A stretch of 15,756 bases of DNA from positions 1 to 15,756 of the forward strand of contig CABSGW010000029.1 in NCBI GenBank assembly GCA_902477365.1, read 5' to 3'. Origin of the DNA: an uncultured Prevotellaceae bacterium. Lineage in GTDB: Bacteria > Bacteroidota > Bacteroidia > Bacteroidales > Bacteroidaceae. Position 1 is the first letter of the stretch. Each line of letters starts with the position of its first letter. Shown here one piece after another: positions 7,308-15,294 of this stretch. Position numbers and translations under genes: made by a program. The notes under the pieces were generated by a model. That model did not search any database, was not told where the DNA came from, and worked only from the letters and a program-made list of their open reading frames with translations.

Positions 7308-8140
7308 AGAAATTAACTCATTCCCTAGCTATTATTTCGGTATTGGCAGTTGTACTGTTTACGGTTACGGCTTGTAAAAGCAGCAAACAGGCCGAAAAGA
7401 GCCAAACTTCAACCGTTACGGGAAATGCCTACATAGAAAAAGTAAAAGCCAATGCCCAGACTGAGCAATGCATCACAGGGAAATTGCGCTTCGACATCAC
7501 CATGGGCGCAAAAGACTTCTCTCTAAACGGAACATTGCGCATGAAGCGGAATGATGTGATCCAACTGTCGCTCACATTTATCGGTATGGAAGTGGGACGT
7601 TTAGAGTTTACTCAAGACCAAGTGCTGGTCATGGACCGCTTCAACAAACAATTTGTTCGTGTGCCTTATAGCCATGTACCGTTCCTGCAGAGTGCCGGAC
7701 TGGATTTCAGTGCACTGCAAGCCTTGTTTTGGGATGAACTGTTCGTTCCCGGAAAGAGTACATCAGCACATACCTTAAACCAATTTGACATCACTATGGG
7801 AGCAGGCGAAGCCCTTCTCACGCTCACTGATACGCCTCAACTGAACTATTCCTTCAAAACCCGTACCACCGATGCCGTTATTATCACTACGGCTATCACT
7901 GCCAAACAAGCAGGAACGTATGCACTGACATGGAACTATGACCGTTTCACACAACTCAAAGGAAAACCTTTTCCTCAACGTATCGCGGTTAAAGCTCAGG
8001 GAGGTAATAAAAACTATGAGGCGACCTTCTCATTGAGTAACCTAAGCAATGACACCAAATGGAACACACGTACCGAGGTTCCCGCACGCTATAAAGAGCG
8101 CAACATCGAAGATATCTTACGTAAAATGATGAGTCTCTAA
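7304..8140 (+). CDS. DUF4292-family lipoprotein, LolB-like in sequence pattern
   Basis: The 278-residue protein starts with a lipoprotein signal: MKKLTHS, a hydrophobic core, and a lipobox TVTAC with Cys24. A Ser/Lys-rich linker leads into a predicted beta-rich domain from about residue 38. The strand pattern TGKLRFDITM, LNGTLRMKRNDVIQLSLTF, GMEVGRLEFTQDQVLVMD resembles the first strands of LolB/LppX-type half-barrels, which hold acyl chains. The C-terminal part (TYALTWNYDRF, FPQRIAVKAQ, NYEATFSLSNLS) is also consistent with that fold. DUF4292 has no established function that I know of; a role in moving lipoproteins or lipids at the outer membrane is inference. Its ATGA overlap with the TPR lipoprotein and the 6-base gap to the EnvC-like gene suggest a shared envelope task. 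Confidence 0.78.
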   Translation: MKKLTHSLAIISVLAVVLFTVTACKSSKQAEKSQTSTVTGNAYIEKVKANAQTEQCITGKLRFDITMGAKDFSLNGTLRMKRNDVIQLSLTFIGMEVGRLEFTQDQVLVMDRFNKQFVRVPYSHVPFLQSAGLDFSALQALFWDELFVPGKSTSAHTLNQFDITMGAGEALLTLTDTPQLNYSFKTRTTDAVIITTAITAKQAGTYALTWNYDRFTQLKGKPFPQRIAVKAQGGNKNYEATFSLSNLSNDTKWNTRTEVPARYKERNIEDILRKMMSL

Positions 8141-8146
8141 AGAAAT

Positions 8147-9466
8147 ATGCGACAATCCTTACACTATCTTGTATGTATCCTTTTGGGACTGTTCTTCTTG
8201 TCTACCGACATCTCAGCCCAAACCAACAAGCAGATTCGTTCGCTGCAATCCAAGCGTACCCAATTACAAAAGCAAATCAACCAGTCGGAACGACTGCTTA
8301 CTACGACTAAAAAGGATGTCCGCAGCCAGCTCAACAACTTGTCCGTACTCAATGGAAAAATAGACCAACAGCGCAAATACATAGATGGTATCAAAGAAGA
8401 AGTTGCGGCGCTCAACAAACATCTTGACAGTCTGCAAAAGGAACTTCGTGTCCTGGAACGCGAATTAGCCAACAGGAAACAACAATACAGCCGTTCCTTG
8501 CTTTATCTGTATCGCAACCGTTCCACCCAAAACAAACTGATGTTCGTATTTTCGGCCGACAACTTCAGCCAGATGTACCGCCGCCTACGATATGTCCGCG
8601 AATATGCCAAATACCAACGTGTGCAAGGAGAGCAAGTACAAAGCAAACAACAACAGGTACAGGCTAAAAGAAGCGAAGTAATGAAAGCCCGAAGTCTGAA
8701 GTCGGGTTTGTTGGACGATGGAAAACGTGAGCAAGAAAAACTCGAAGACCAGCAGAAGGAACGTCAGACAATGATCAACGGCTTGCAGAAAAAACAAAAG
8801 GAACTGCAACGTACCATAAACGACAGCAAAAAACGCTACAGCTCACTGAACGCACAAATAGACAAACTGATACAAGAAGAAATAGCCGCTGCCGAACGAC
8901 GCCGCAAGGCGGAAGCTGAACGCCGCCGTAAAGAAGAGGCTGAGCGTCGCCGTAAAGCTGCTGCCAACCAAAAGAAAGGTGGAAAAACAGCAGAGAAGTC
9001 CACCAAAAGCGATCCGATGCCCGAGTTCGAGATGGAACGTGCCGATCGGGTACTGAGCAGCAACTTTGTATCCAATAAAGGCCGCCTGCCCATGCCCATC
9101 ACAGGCCCTTACGTCATCTCCAGCCGTTACGGTCAATACAGCGTAGCCGGATTACGCGGAGTACAGCTCGACAACAAAGGAATCAACATTACAGGTAAAG
9201 TCGGTGCTAAAGCCCGCTCTATCTTTGACGGAGAAGTCAGTGCCGTATTCTCTTTTGGAGGTTATGTAAACGTCATGGTGCGCCACGGAAGCTATATTTC
9301 AGTCTATTGCAATCTTTCTTCCGCTTCTGTCCGTCGCGGGCAAAAAGTAAAAACGCGCGACATCCTAGGCAGTGTAGCACGCGACCCATCGGGTAACTGT
9401 ATGCTCCACTTCCAGCTCCGTAAAGAAACAGCCAAACTCAATCCCGAATCCTGGTTAGGGCGGTAA
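8147..9466 (+). CDS. EnvC-like periplasmic protein: coiled coil plus degenerate LytM/M23 domain
   Basis: EnvC-type proteins activate peptidoglycan amidases through a catalytically dead LytM domain. This 439-residue protein has a Sec signal (about 1-24, ending DISA), a long charged coiled coil (about 27-260), a run of ERRRK repeats, a linker, and a C-terminal M23 fold from about residue 320. Zinc ligands are lost. The usual HxxxD pair is replaced by Asn343 and Asn347 (NKGIN), and the second His of HGxxxxYxH is Asn389 (HGSYISVYCN). Only His380 and His421 (LHFQ) remain. It should therefore not cleave peptidoglycan itself. It is the last gene of the dut unit, 6 bases after DUF4292, and is followed by a strong terminator. 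Annotation pipelines would probably call it a peptidase, which is likely misleading. The partner amidase is not in this window. Confidence 0.85.
   Translation: MRQSLHYLVCILLGLFFLSTDISAQTNKQIRSLQSKRTQLQKQINQSERLLTTTKKDVRSQLNNLSVLNGKIDQQRKYIDGIKEEVAALNKHLDSLQKELRVLERELANRKQQYSRSLLYLYRNRSTQNKLMFVFSADNFSQMYRRLRYVREYAKYQRVQGEQVQSKQQQVQAKRSEVMKARSLKSGLLDDGKREQEKLEDQQKERQTMINGLQKKQKELQRTINDSKKRYSSLNAQIDKLIQEEIAAAERRRKAEAERRRKEEAERRRKAAANQKKGGKTAEKSTKSDPMPEFEMERADRVLSSNFVSNKGRLPMPITGPYVISSRYGQYSVAGLRGVQLDNKGINITGKVGAKARSIFDGEVSAVFSFGGYVNVMVRHGSYISVYCNLSSASVRRGQKVKTRDILGSVARDPSGNCMLHFQLRKETAKLNPESWLGR
8891..8962 (+). repeat. Three imperfect 24-bp tandem repeats inside the EnvC-like gene
   Basis: Each 24-base unit encodes AERRRK followed by two residues: AE, EE, AA (residues 249-272). 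The units differ mostly at wobble positions, so they are old or selected at the protein level. They form a very basic, helical stalk between the coiled coil and the LytM domain. Confidence 0.7.
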
Positions 9467-9494
9467 TCCGTTCCCTTTATCATACTCCTACATA

Positions 9495-9533
9495 CAAAAC
9501 CGGATGATCTTGTAACGAGATCATCCGGTTTTG
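9495..9533. terminator. Bidirectional intrinsic terminator between the EnvC-like gene and tex
   Basis: A perfect 16-bp stem, CAAAACCGGATGATCT (9495-9510) with AGATCATCCGGTTTTG (9518-9533), closes a 7-base loop. The GC core is flanked by A4 on one side and T4 on the other, so each strand has its own short U-tract. It lies between two convergent stop codons, 28 bases after the EnvC-like stop and 25 bases before the tex stop. Confidence 0.88.
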
Positions 9534-9557
9534 TCTATTATTCGTTCAACAAGGACC

Positions 9558-11684
9558 TTATGCATCCTCTATTCGTCTCAAACCAATCCGCTTACGTTGT
9601 TCATCTATTTCCTCCACCCTTACACGTACCGGTTGGTGTAACCGGACAACCTCATTAGGGTCACTCACAAACCGATTTGCCAATCGGGATATATGGATCA
9701 GTCCATTCTCCTTAATGCCCAAATCCACGAAACAACCGAAATTCGTTATGTTAGTCACTATTCCGGGGAGTTCCATCCCAACACGTAAATCCGCCATCGT
9801 GCGCACCGAAGCATCAAAAGCAAAAGCCTCAGCCTTACCACGAGGATCCAGTCCCGGTTTATCCAATTCCTGTAAGATGTCCCGCAAGGTAGGTAACCCC
9901 ACCTTGTCCGTCACATAATCCTCCAAACGCAACGCATCACGCAGTTCCTTGCGACGTATCAATTCGCCTACCTCACACCCGCATGTTTTGGCCATACGCT
10001 CCACTACCCCATAACTTTCAGGGTGCACAGCGGTGTTGTCCAACGGATTTTCCCCTTTCGGAATACGCAGGAAACCTGCACATTGTTCAAAAGCTTTCGC
10101 CCCCATCCGAGGCACTTTCAGCAACTGTTTGCGAGAACGGAATGCACCGTTCTCTGCACGGTAGTCCACAATATTTTGTGCCAGCTGAGGTCCCAATCCC
10201 GATATATACATAAGCAAATGCTTGCTTGCCGTATTCAGGTTCACCCCCACAGCATTCACACAATGCTCCACCGTGCGATCCAACGACTGCTTTAATAACA
10301 CCTGATTCACATCATGCTGGTATTGTCCCACACCTATACTCTTGGCATCAATTTTCACCAATTCTGCCAACGGGTCCATCAACCTGCGTCCTATCGATAC
10401 CGCTCCACGTACCGTCACATCCTGTTCAGGAAACTCTTCACGGGCTATCTTTGATACCGAATAGATGGAGGCCCCGTCTTCGCTCACCATAAACACCTGT
10501 ACCGGATTTTCAAACGACAACGCATTGACAAACTGTTCTGTCTCGCGTCCTGCCGTCCCATTGCCTATCGCTATTACTTCTATCTCAAAAGAACGCACCA
10601 ATTCGCATATACGCGCTTCCGCTTCTACCATATTATGCTGCGGAGGATGCGGAAATATTGCTTCGTGATGTAACAAACTACCATCCTGCCCCAGGCAAAC
10701 CACCTTGCAACCGGTCCGGAATCCCGGATCAATAGCCAACACACGCTTTGGCCCTACCGGAGCTGCCAGCAACAATTGTTGCAAATTGGCCGTAAACACA
10801 CGAATGGCCTCCTCATCAGCTTTTTGCTTGCTTTCGCCCGCCAACTCGGTTTCCAACGAGGGCAGCACCAACCGCTTACAGGCATCGCTCACCGCATCGT
10901 CCACCTGGCGGGAAACAGCATTGTTACCATGCACAAACAACCGCTCCATCCGTTCCTTACAAACCGTTTCGTCCTCCGGAACAATACTTACACGCAAAAC
11001 GCCCTCCGCCTCGCCGCGACGCAAAGCCAGCAACCGATGCGAGGAACAGCGTTTAAGCGGCTCTTCAAAGTCAAAGTAGTCGGCATATTTCACCTCCTCT
11101 TCCTTTCCTTTCACCACACGCGACCTGATAACAGCCGTGCGCTGAAACACCACACGCACATTCCGGCGGGCACGCTCATCTTCGCTAAACTGCTCCGCCA
11201 AAATATCACGTGCACCTTTCAGGGCCTCTTGCTCATCTTTCACATCACCTTTCACATAAGCCTGCGCCAACAGTTCCGGTTGTTCGTCCCGTTGCATCAT
11301 CAGCCGCATAGCCAAAGGTTCCAGTCCTTTTTCACGCGCCATGCCCGCCCGTGTCCGCCTTTTGGGCTTGTAGGGCATATACAAGTCCTCCAGTTCGGTG
11401 GTATCCCAGCACTCCTCTATACGTTTCCGAAGCGTTTCCGTCAACAGCCCTTGCTCTTCGATGGTCGACAGAATCGTCTCTTTCCGTTTCGCCAGTTCGC
11501 ACAACCGGTCATAGCGTGTCTTCAACTCGGCCACTTGCACTTCGTCCATTCCTCCCGTCATCTCTTTCCGATAACGGCTTATAAAAGGTATGGTAGCTCC
11601 TTCGTCAAACAAGCGTAACGTGTTGGCCACCTGATTGGAACGCAAAGACAATTCGCGTCCCAGTACACTTATAAATTCCTGCAT
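9558..11684 (-). CDS. tex: Tex-family RNA-binding transcription accessory protein (S1 domain)
   Basis: Tex proteins are conserved nucleic-acid-binding proteins related to eukaryotic Spt6, linked to transcription and RNA turnover; their exact role in Bacteroidota is not established. The 708-residue protein has the family order: N-terminal helical region starting with TIPFISRYRKEMTGGMDE (31-48), a YqgF/RNase H-like domain from VLAIDPG (315-321) through AIGNGTAGRET (372-382), the DVNQVLLKQSLD...VGVNLNTAS helix region (458-487), a helix-hairpin-helix region around SGLGPQLAQNIV and VPRMGAKAFEQCAGFLRI (495-541), and a C-terminal S1 domain (about 636-706, PGIVTNITNFGCFVDLG and LIHISRL). It is a little shorter than E. 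coli YhgF/Tex (about 770). It follows the Nudix gene by 41 bases with an imperfect hairpin between, so it may be read from the cyd operon, from its own promoter, or both. Confidence 0.96.
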   Translation of the reverse strand: MQEFISVLGRELSLRSNQVANTLRLFDEGATIPFISRYRKEMTGGMDEVQVAELKTRYDRLCELAKRKETILSTIEEQGLLTETLRKRIEECWDTTELEDLYMPYKPKRRTRAGMAREKGLEPLAMRLMMQRDEQPELLAQAYVKGDVKDEQEALKGARDILAEQFSEDERARRNVRVVFQRTAVIRSRVVKGKEEEVKYADYFDFEEPLKRCSSHRLLALRRGEAEGVLRVSIVPEDETVCKERMERLFVHGNNAVSRQVDDAVSDACKRLVLPSLETELAGESKQKADEEAIRVFTANLQQLLLAAPVGPKRVLAIDPGFRTGCKVVCLGQDGSLLHHEAIFPHPPQHNMVEAEARICELVRSFEIEVIAIGNGTAGRETEQFVNALSFENPVQVFMVSEDGASIYSVSKIAREEFPEQDVTVRGAVSIGRRLMDPLAELVKIDAKSIGVGQYQHDVNQVLLKQSLDRTVEHCVNAVGVNLNTASKHLLMYISGLGPQLAQNIVDYRAENGAFRSRKQLLKVPRMGAKAFEQCAGFLRIPKGENPLDNTAVHPESYGVVERMAKTCGCEVGELIRRKELRDALRLEDYVTDKVGLPTLRDILQELDKPGLDPRGKAEAFAFDASVRTMADLRVGMELPGIVTNITNFGCFVDLGIKENGLIHISRLANRFVSDPNEVVRLHQPVRVRVEEIDEQRKRIGLRRIEDA

Positions 11685-11703
11685 AATTAATTACAAAATA
11701 TCA

Positions 11704-11736
11704 CACACCGACAAGGTCATTCCTCTTATCGGTGTG
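11704..11736 (-). terminator. Imperfect hairpin between the Nudix gene and tex, possible attenuator
   Basis: CACACCGACAAG (11704-11715) pairs with CTTATCGGTGTG (11725-11736) at 11 of 12 positions across a 9-base loop. The stop codon of the Nudix gene lies in the right arm. On the minus strand the hairpin is followed by TGATATTTTG, a poor U-tract, so partial termination or RNA processing is more likely than a full stop. The same TATTTTG could also be a sub-standard -7 box for tex. Confidence 0.45.
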
Positions 11737-12310
11737 CCTGTTTATCACCAGCCGGCACATCGCGGCCCGTCAATATCTCCGTTTTCAACTTGATAATACC
11801 ACGCCGTATCGACTCCAGTCCGAAATCTGCAGCGCACAACTCCTCAGGATAAAGCCACTGAAGGTCTGTCGCATCGTCACAACCCTTTATCGCTTCGTTC
11901 TCATCTACCAGATGGCACAGAAAGAAATTATCGGTTGTATGTACCAAAAAACCCGAATACAAATACGTATTAGGCAACGAAAACAAAAAGCGGTCTATCA
12001 CAGCCCTTACACCCGTCTCTTCCCTGATTTCGCGCAACATTCCTTCTTCGTTCGACTCATACATATCCACAAAACCACCCGGCAGGTCCAACGTACCTTT
12101 AGCCGGCTCTTTCGCCCTACGGCATACCAACAACCGGCCTTCGGCATCCACAATGACACCGACCGTAGCCGCACTCGGATTGAAATAATAAGTAAAACCA
12201 CAGGCAGCACAATGTTTCGCTTTTGCGTTGCGCACCTCAAATCGCGGCGAACCGCAACGCGGGCAATACTTAAACAATTCCAGCGGATGTCCCATAACCT
12301 CTATTTCCAC
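11726..12310 (-). CDS. Nudix hydrolase with N-terminal zinc ribbon
   Basis: Nudix enzymes hydrolyse nucleoside diphosphates linked to another group, such as ADP-ribose, NADH or damaged nucleotides; the substrate here is unknown. In this 194-residue protein, Cys16, Cys19, Cys34 and Cys37 (CPRCG, CAACG) form a zinc ribbon. The Nudix box is intact at residues 79-101 (GFVDMYE...REIREETGV), fitting GX5EX7REUXEEXGU exactly. The zinc ribbon recalls NudC NADH pyrophosphatase, but I do not see the SQPWPFPxS motif that marks NudC, so that name is not justified. The start at 12310 is 6 bases after the cydB stop; an internal Met at residue 6 is an alternative. The tight spacing puts it in the cytochrome bd operon, though a functional link is not proven. 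Confidence 0.9.
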   Translation of the reverse strand: MEIEVMGHPLELFKYCPRCGSPRFEVRNAKAKHCAACGFTYYFNPSAATVGVIVDAEGRLLVCRRAKEPAKGTLDLPGGFVDMYESNEEGMLREIREETGVRAVIDRFLFSLPNTYLYSGFLVHTTDNFFLCHLVDENEAIKGCDDATDLQWLYPEELCAADFGLESIRRGIIKLKTEILTGRDVPAGDKQAHR

Positions 12311-12316
12311 GCCTTC

Positions 12317-13465
12317 TCAATAAGTATGGTCGTTATCTTTCAACTCATCGTGTGTCAACGACTTCCGGTCTATCGCATGCCAGGCATACGCAATGTAAGC
12401 CAGCACAAACGGAATCAACAAAGAAACCACCGACATCACCCGCAAGGTAAACTCGCTCGAACTGCTATTGGCTACCGTCAACGAACTCTGTGCCTCTACC
12501 GCAGAAGGGTAATAGGCCATGCCATTCCATCCGACCAGCACCAGCAGGGCAAAAACAGTCAGCACCGTGCCGCCGCCCGCCATCCAGATGCCACGCACAT
12601 AAGTTGTACTCAGGGCACTGCGCAACGTGCCATACAGCACGCCGGCCACACCGGCCAACAACAACACCAGCAGCCACGGAGAATCCAGCAAACTATTGAA
12701 ATAGGCATAAGGCACTAACACCAATTCGTCCGAATATGCAACTGTCATCCAGCCGCCTTTCAGCAACAAGCGTACCGCAAAGGCCAGGAAAAGCAACAGA
12801 AACGGAACAAAGTCGATCCATAACTGTCTTCTGCAACGCTGCACCAGTCCATGTTCGGCTATGTTATTGATAAAATAGAGACCGCCCAACACCCGGGAAA
12901 GAAAAAAGACGGCAAAGCCCAATACCAGGTTCCAGGGATCGGCCAGCGCATCCAGCCCATGCCAGCCGTTTGCCCAACGGCTGATAACGGGCATCATTTC
13001 GTTGGTCATGGCATCTTTCTCAACCACAAAGGCCGCTCCATTGTAGAAGGTCGCTACCGCCACACCCAACAATACGGGCCCCATCACGCCGTTCAACACC
13101 AAAAAACGACGGTACGTATGTTTACCCAACCAGTTTCCCTCTTTCGATTGAAACTCATAGGCCACAGCCTGCAAGATAAAACTTACCAGAATCAGCATCC
13201 ATAACCAATAAGCACCACCGAAACTCGTACTGTAAAACAATGGGAACGAAGCAAAAAAAGCACCTCCGAAGGTTACCAACATGGTAAAGGTAAACTCCCA
13301 CTTACGCCCGGTCGAATTAATCAGCAACACCCGTTCGTCCTCGTTGCGTCCCATGCGGAACAGGAGTGAGTTTCCTCCCTGTACAAAAAGCAGAAACACC
13401 AATAGCGCACCCAACAACGATACGAGACACCACCAATAATGCTGAAGTAAAGAATAAGTTATCAT
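12317..13465 (-). CDS. cydB: Cytochrome bd ubiquinol/menaquinol oxidase subunit II
   Basis: CydB pairs with CydA in the inner membrane to form the bd-type quinol oxidase. The 382-residue, strongly hydrophobic protein aligns along its length with what I recall of E. coli CydB (379 residues). It starts with an IxYxxL...WW opening, has GRNEDERVLLINS and FGGAFFASFPLFY near the N-terminus, and keeps the SSLTVANSSSSEFTLRVM motif and the HTY end, where E. coli has HSLY. In the first helix the E. coli TDGFDMG segment is FVQGGNS here, so two Asp positions are Gln29 and Asn32. E. coli Asp58 aligns with Glu57. It begins 39 bases after cydA. Confidence 0.95.
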   Translation of the reverse strand: MITYSLLQHYWWCLVSLLGALLVFLLFVQGGNSLLFRMGRNEDERVLLINSTGRKWEFTFTMLVTFGGAFFASFPLFYSTSFGGAYWLWMLILVSFILQAVAYEFQSKEGNWLGKHTYRRFLVLNGVMGPVLLGVAVATFYNGAAFVVEKDAMTNEMMPVISRWANGWHGLDALADPWNLVLGFAVFFLSRVLGGLYFINNIAEHGLVQRCRRQLWIDFVPFLLLFLAFAVRLLLKGGWMTVAYSDELVLVPYAYFNSLLDSPWLLVLLLAGVAGVLYGTLRSALSTTYVRGIWMAGGGTVLTVFALLVLVGWNGMAYYPSAVEAQSSLTVANSSSSEFTLRVMSVVSLLIPFVLAYIAYAWHAIDRKSLTHDELKDNDHTY

Positions 13466-13504
13466 GATTCCATTTTCTTTTCGTTATACAAAATAGTCCA
13501 CACA

Positions 13505-15001
13505 TCAATCTACCTGCTCGGGGCCTTTGCGTATCGCACCCAACAAAATCCGGATTTCAGCAATGAGCAACACGGCAAAAAGCGTTGCAAACAACCAGAA
13601 GGTCAGTTTCACCGAACCGGTAGGAACAGCCGACACAGCAGCTTTCAACGGCAACAGGTCCTGCACGGCCCATGGCTGCCGCCCCACTTCGGCCACAACC
13701 CATCCGGCCTGTCCGGCCGCATAAGCCATTGGTACGGACAAGAACGCCAACCACAACACCCACTTTTTACCGCCTAATTGTTTTTTGTAGGCCAACCACA
13801 CAATCAGGGCAAAGAACAACAGCAGGTACCCTCCGGCTCCCACCATGACGCGGAATGCCCAAAACACCAACGGCACATTGGGCACCAGTTCGCTCTTATC
13901 CTGCAAATAGCCGTATCCAAAATAAGCCACATGTTCGTTCAACGTATCGCGGGCGGCTGCCACAGCTGCCGGATTTCCGGCCTGCTGCGCTTTTCTGAAA
14001 GCGGAAAAAGCCTCTATTGCCTTGCGGCCACGTACTATTTTTTCATCGGCCGACAGAGCCACCGATCCGTCACGTTCCGTAAACCCTCCTTCCAGCAAAT
14101 TGTCTATGCCGGGCACATATCCGTTCATGTCGTGCGTTGCCAGGAACGAGAGCAGTTTTGGCACACCCACTCCCTCTACAATAGAGAACGGAACTCCATG
14201 ACCGCCTTGGTGCAATCCCTCGGCTGCAGCCAGCTTCATGGGCTGAACCTCCGCCACCCGCACGGCCGAACTATCGCCCGACCAGGCAACCATGAGTGCA
14301 CCGAACAATCCTACCATAGCCCCAATGCGAATGCTTTCCGTCGCAAAACGGCGATGCCTGCCACGCAACAAGTACCAGGCACTGACGCCTATCACAAAGG
14401 CAGCACCCGTCACCCAACCGCTCAGCACCGAATGGAAAAACTTATCGACAGCCATCGGCGAAAAAGCCACCTGCCAAAAATCAACCATCTCATTACGCAC
14501 CGTTTCCGGATTGAACGCCATGCCTACGGGGTACTGCATCCAGGCATTAGCCACCAATATCCACCATGCCGAGAGCGTCGCTCCCAAACCGGTCAGCCAA
14601 GTGGCAGCCAAATGGAAGGACTTGCTCACCTTGTTCCAACCGAAAAACATGACGGCTATAAAAGTAGATTCCATGAAAAAGGCCAGAATACCCTCAATGG
14701 CCAACGGTGCACCGAAGATGTCGCCCACAAACCAGGAGTAATTACTCCAGTTTGTACCAAACTCAAATTCCAGAATAATACCTGTCGCCACACCAATGGC
14801 AAAGTTTATGCCAAACAGCTTCATCCAAAATTGCGCCGTCCGCTTCCAAAACTCATCTTTCTTTACCACATAAAGCGTTTCCATGATTCCCATGATCACG
14901 GCCAGTCCCAGCGTCAGCGGTACAAAGAGCCAGTGATACATGGCTGTAAGGGCAAACTGCGCCCGCGACCAATCAATAAGAGAAGTTTCAATCAGTTCCA
15001 T
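13505..15001 (-). CDS. cydA: Cytochrome bd ubiquinol/menaquinol oxidase subunit I
   Basis: CydA carries the haems and quinol site of the oxygen-reducing bd oxidase; in Bacteroides this enzyme supports oxygen scavenging and growth in nanomolar oxygen. The 498-residue protein keeps the expected ligands by alignment with E. coli: His23 (H19), His190 (H186) and Met386 (M393). Glu103 and Glu111 match E99 and E107. In the Q loop, Lys256 and Glu261 (MKLAAAEG) match K252 and E257, which bind quinol. GRQPW is at 440-444, preceded by the conserved Glu438. The region between the Q-loop start and Met386 is about 125 residues long, close to E. coli, which suggests the long Q-loop class. About nine membrane helices are apparent. 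DUF4492 lies 23 bases upstream and cydB follows. Confidence 0.97.
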   Translation of the reverse strand: MELIETSLIDWSRAQFALTAMYHWLFVPLTLGLAVIMGIMETLYVVKKDEFWKRTAQFWMKLFGINFAIGVATGIILEFEFGTNWSNYSWFVGDIFGAPLAIEGILAFFMESTFIAVMFFGWNKVSKSFHLAATWLTGLGATLSAWWILVANAWMQYPVGMAFNPETVRNEMVDFWQVAFSPMAVDKFFHSVLSGWVTGAAFVIGVSAWYLLRGRHRRFATESIRIGAMVGLFGALMVAWSGDSSAVRVAEVQPMKLAAAEGLHQGGHGVPFSIVEGVGVPKLLSFLATHDMNGYVPGIDNLLEGGFTERDGSVALSADEKIVRGRKAIEAFSAFRKAQQAGNPAAVAAARDTLNEHVAYFGYGYLQDKSELVPNVPLVFWAFRVMVGAGGYLLLFFALIVWLAYKKQLGGKKWVLWLAFLSVPMAYAAGQAGWVVAEVGRQPWAVQDLLPLKAAVSAVPTGSVKLTFWLFATLFAVLLIAEIRILLGAIRKGPEQVD

Positions 15002-15024
15002 AACAACCTTTTCATTTTATGATT

Positions 15025-15261
15025 TCAATCTATGAACGAACCGCCGCTACGCTGTTCCAACACAGTACCCACATAATCCTGTTTTTCCGTCTGGTCTTTG
15101 CCCGCCATATGCGGACGGAAAAAGCACAACCGGAGCAAGACAAAGATGACCACCAGCTTAGCCAGAATGATGAACCATAAGGTACGCCCCCAGGTCATAG
15201 CGCGAAAACCGTCACGGTAAAACCGCCAAACAGCAACAACCGTATGTGTGATTCGTCCCAT
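15025..15261 (-). CDS. DUF4492 small membrane protein, putative cytochrome bd accessory subunit
   Basis: The 78-residue protein has an amphipathic, aromatic N-terminal part (VWRFYRDGFRAMTWGRTLW, residues 11-29) leading into one hydrophobic helix (about 28-48, FIILAKLVVIFVLLRLCFF). A polar tail of 30 residues follows. The WRFYRDGFRxMTWGRxLW pattern is the DUF4492 signature as I know it. This family is found directly before cydA in Bacteroidota and in some Campylobacterota. No function is established to my knowledge. Small single-helix subunits (CydX, CydH/CydY) stabilise E. coli bd-I, and this protein could play that role; that is inference. The frame extends to a TTG at 15297, but that codon lies within the promoter box, so ATG 15261 is the likely start. 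The cydA start is 23 bases after its stop. Confidence 0.85.
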   Translation of the reverse strand: MGRITHTVVAVWRFYRDGFRAMTWGRTLWFIILAKLVVIFVLLRLCFFRPHMAGKDQTEKQDYVGTVLEQRSGGSFID

Positions 15262-15294
15262 TGTGTACAAAAGAACTACATTTCGGGCAAACGG

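Noticed and set aside
10776..11618. A 280-codon plus-strand open frame opposite tex.
   Set aside because: It lies wholly inside tex, has no recognisable motif, and has a His/Gln/Arg-rich shadow composition.
11732..12718. A 328-codon plus-strand open frame opposite the Nudix gene and the end of cydB.
   Set aside because: It crosses two real minus-strand genes and has no domain or promoter of its own.
13778..15022. A 414-codon open frame on the plus strand opposite cydA.
   Set aside because: cydA is unmistakable with all haem and quinol ligands. The plus-strand product is rich in His, Gln, Arg and Ser with no domain, a typical shadow of a GC-biased gene.
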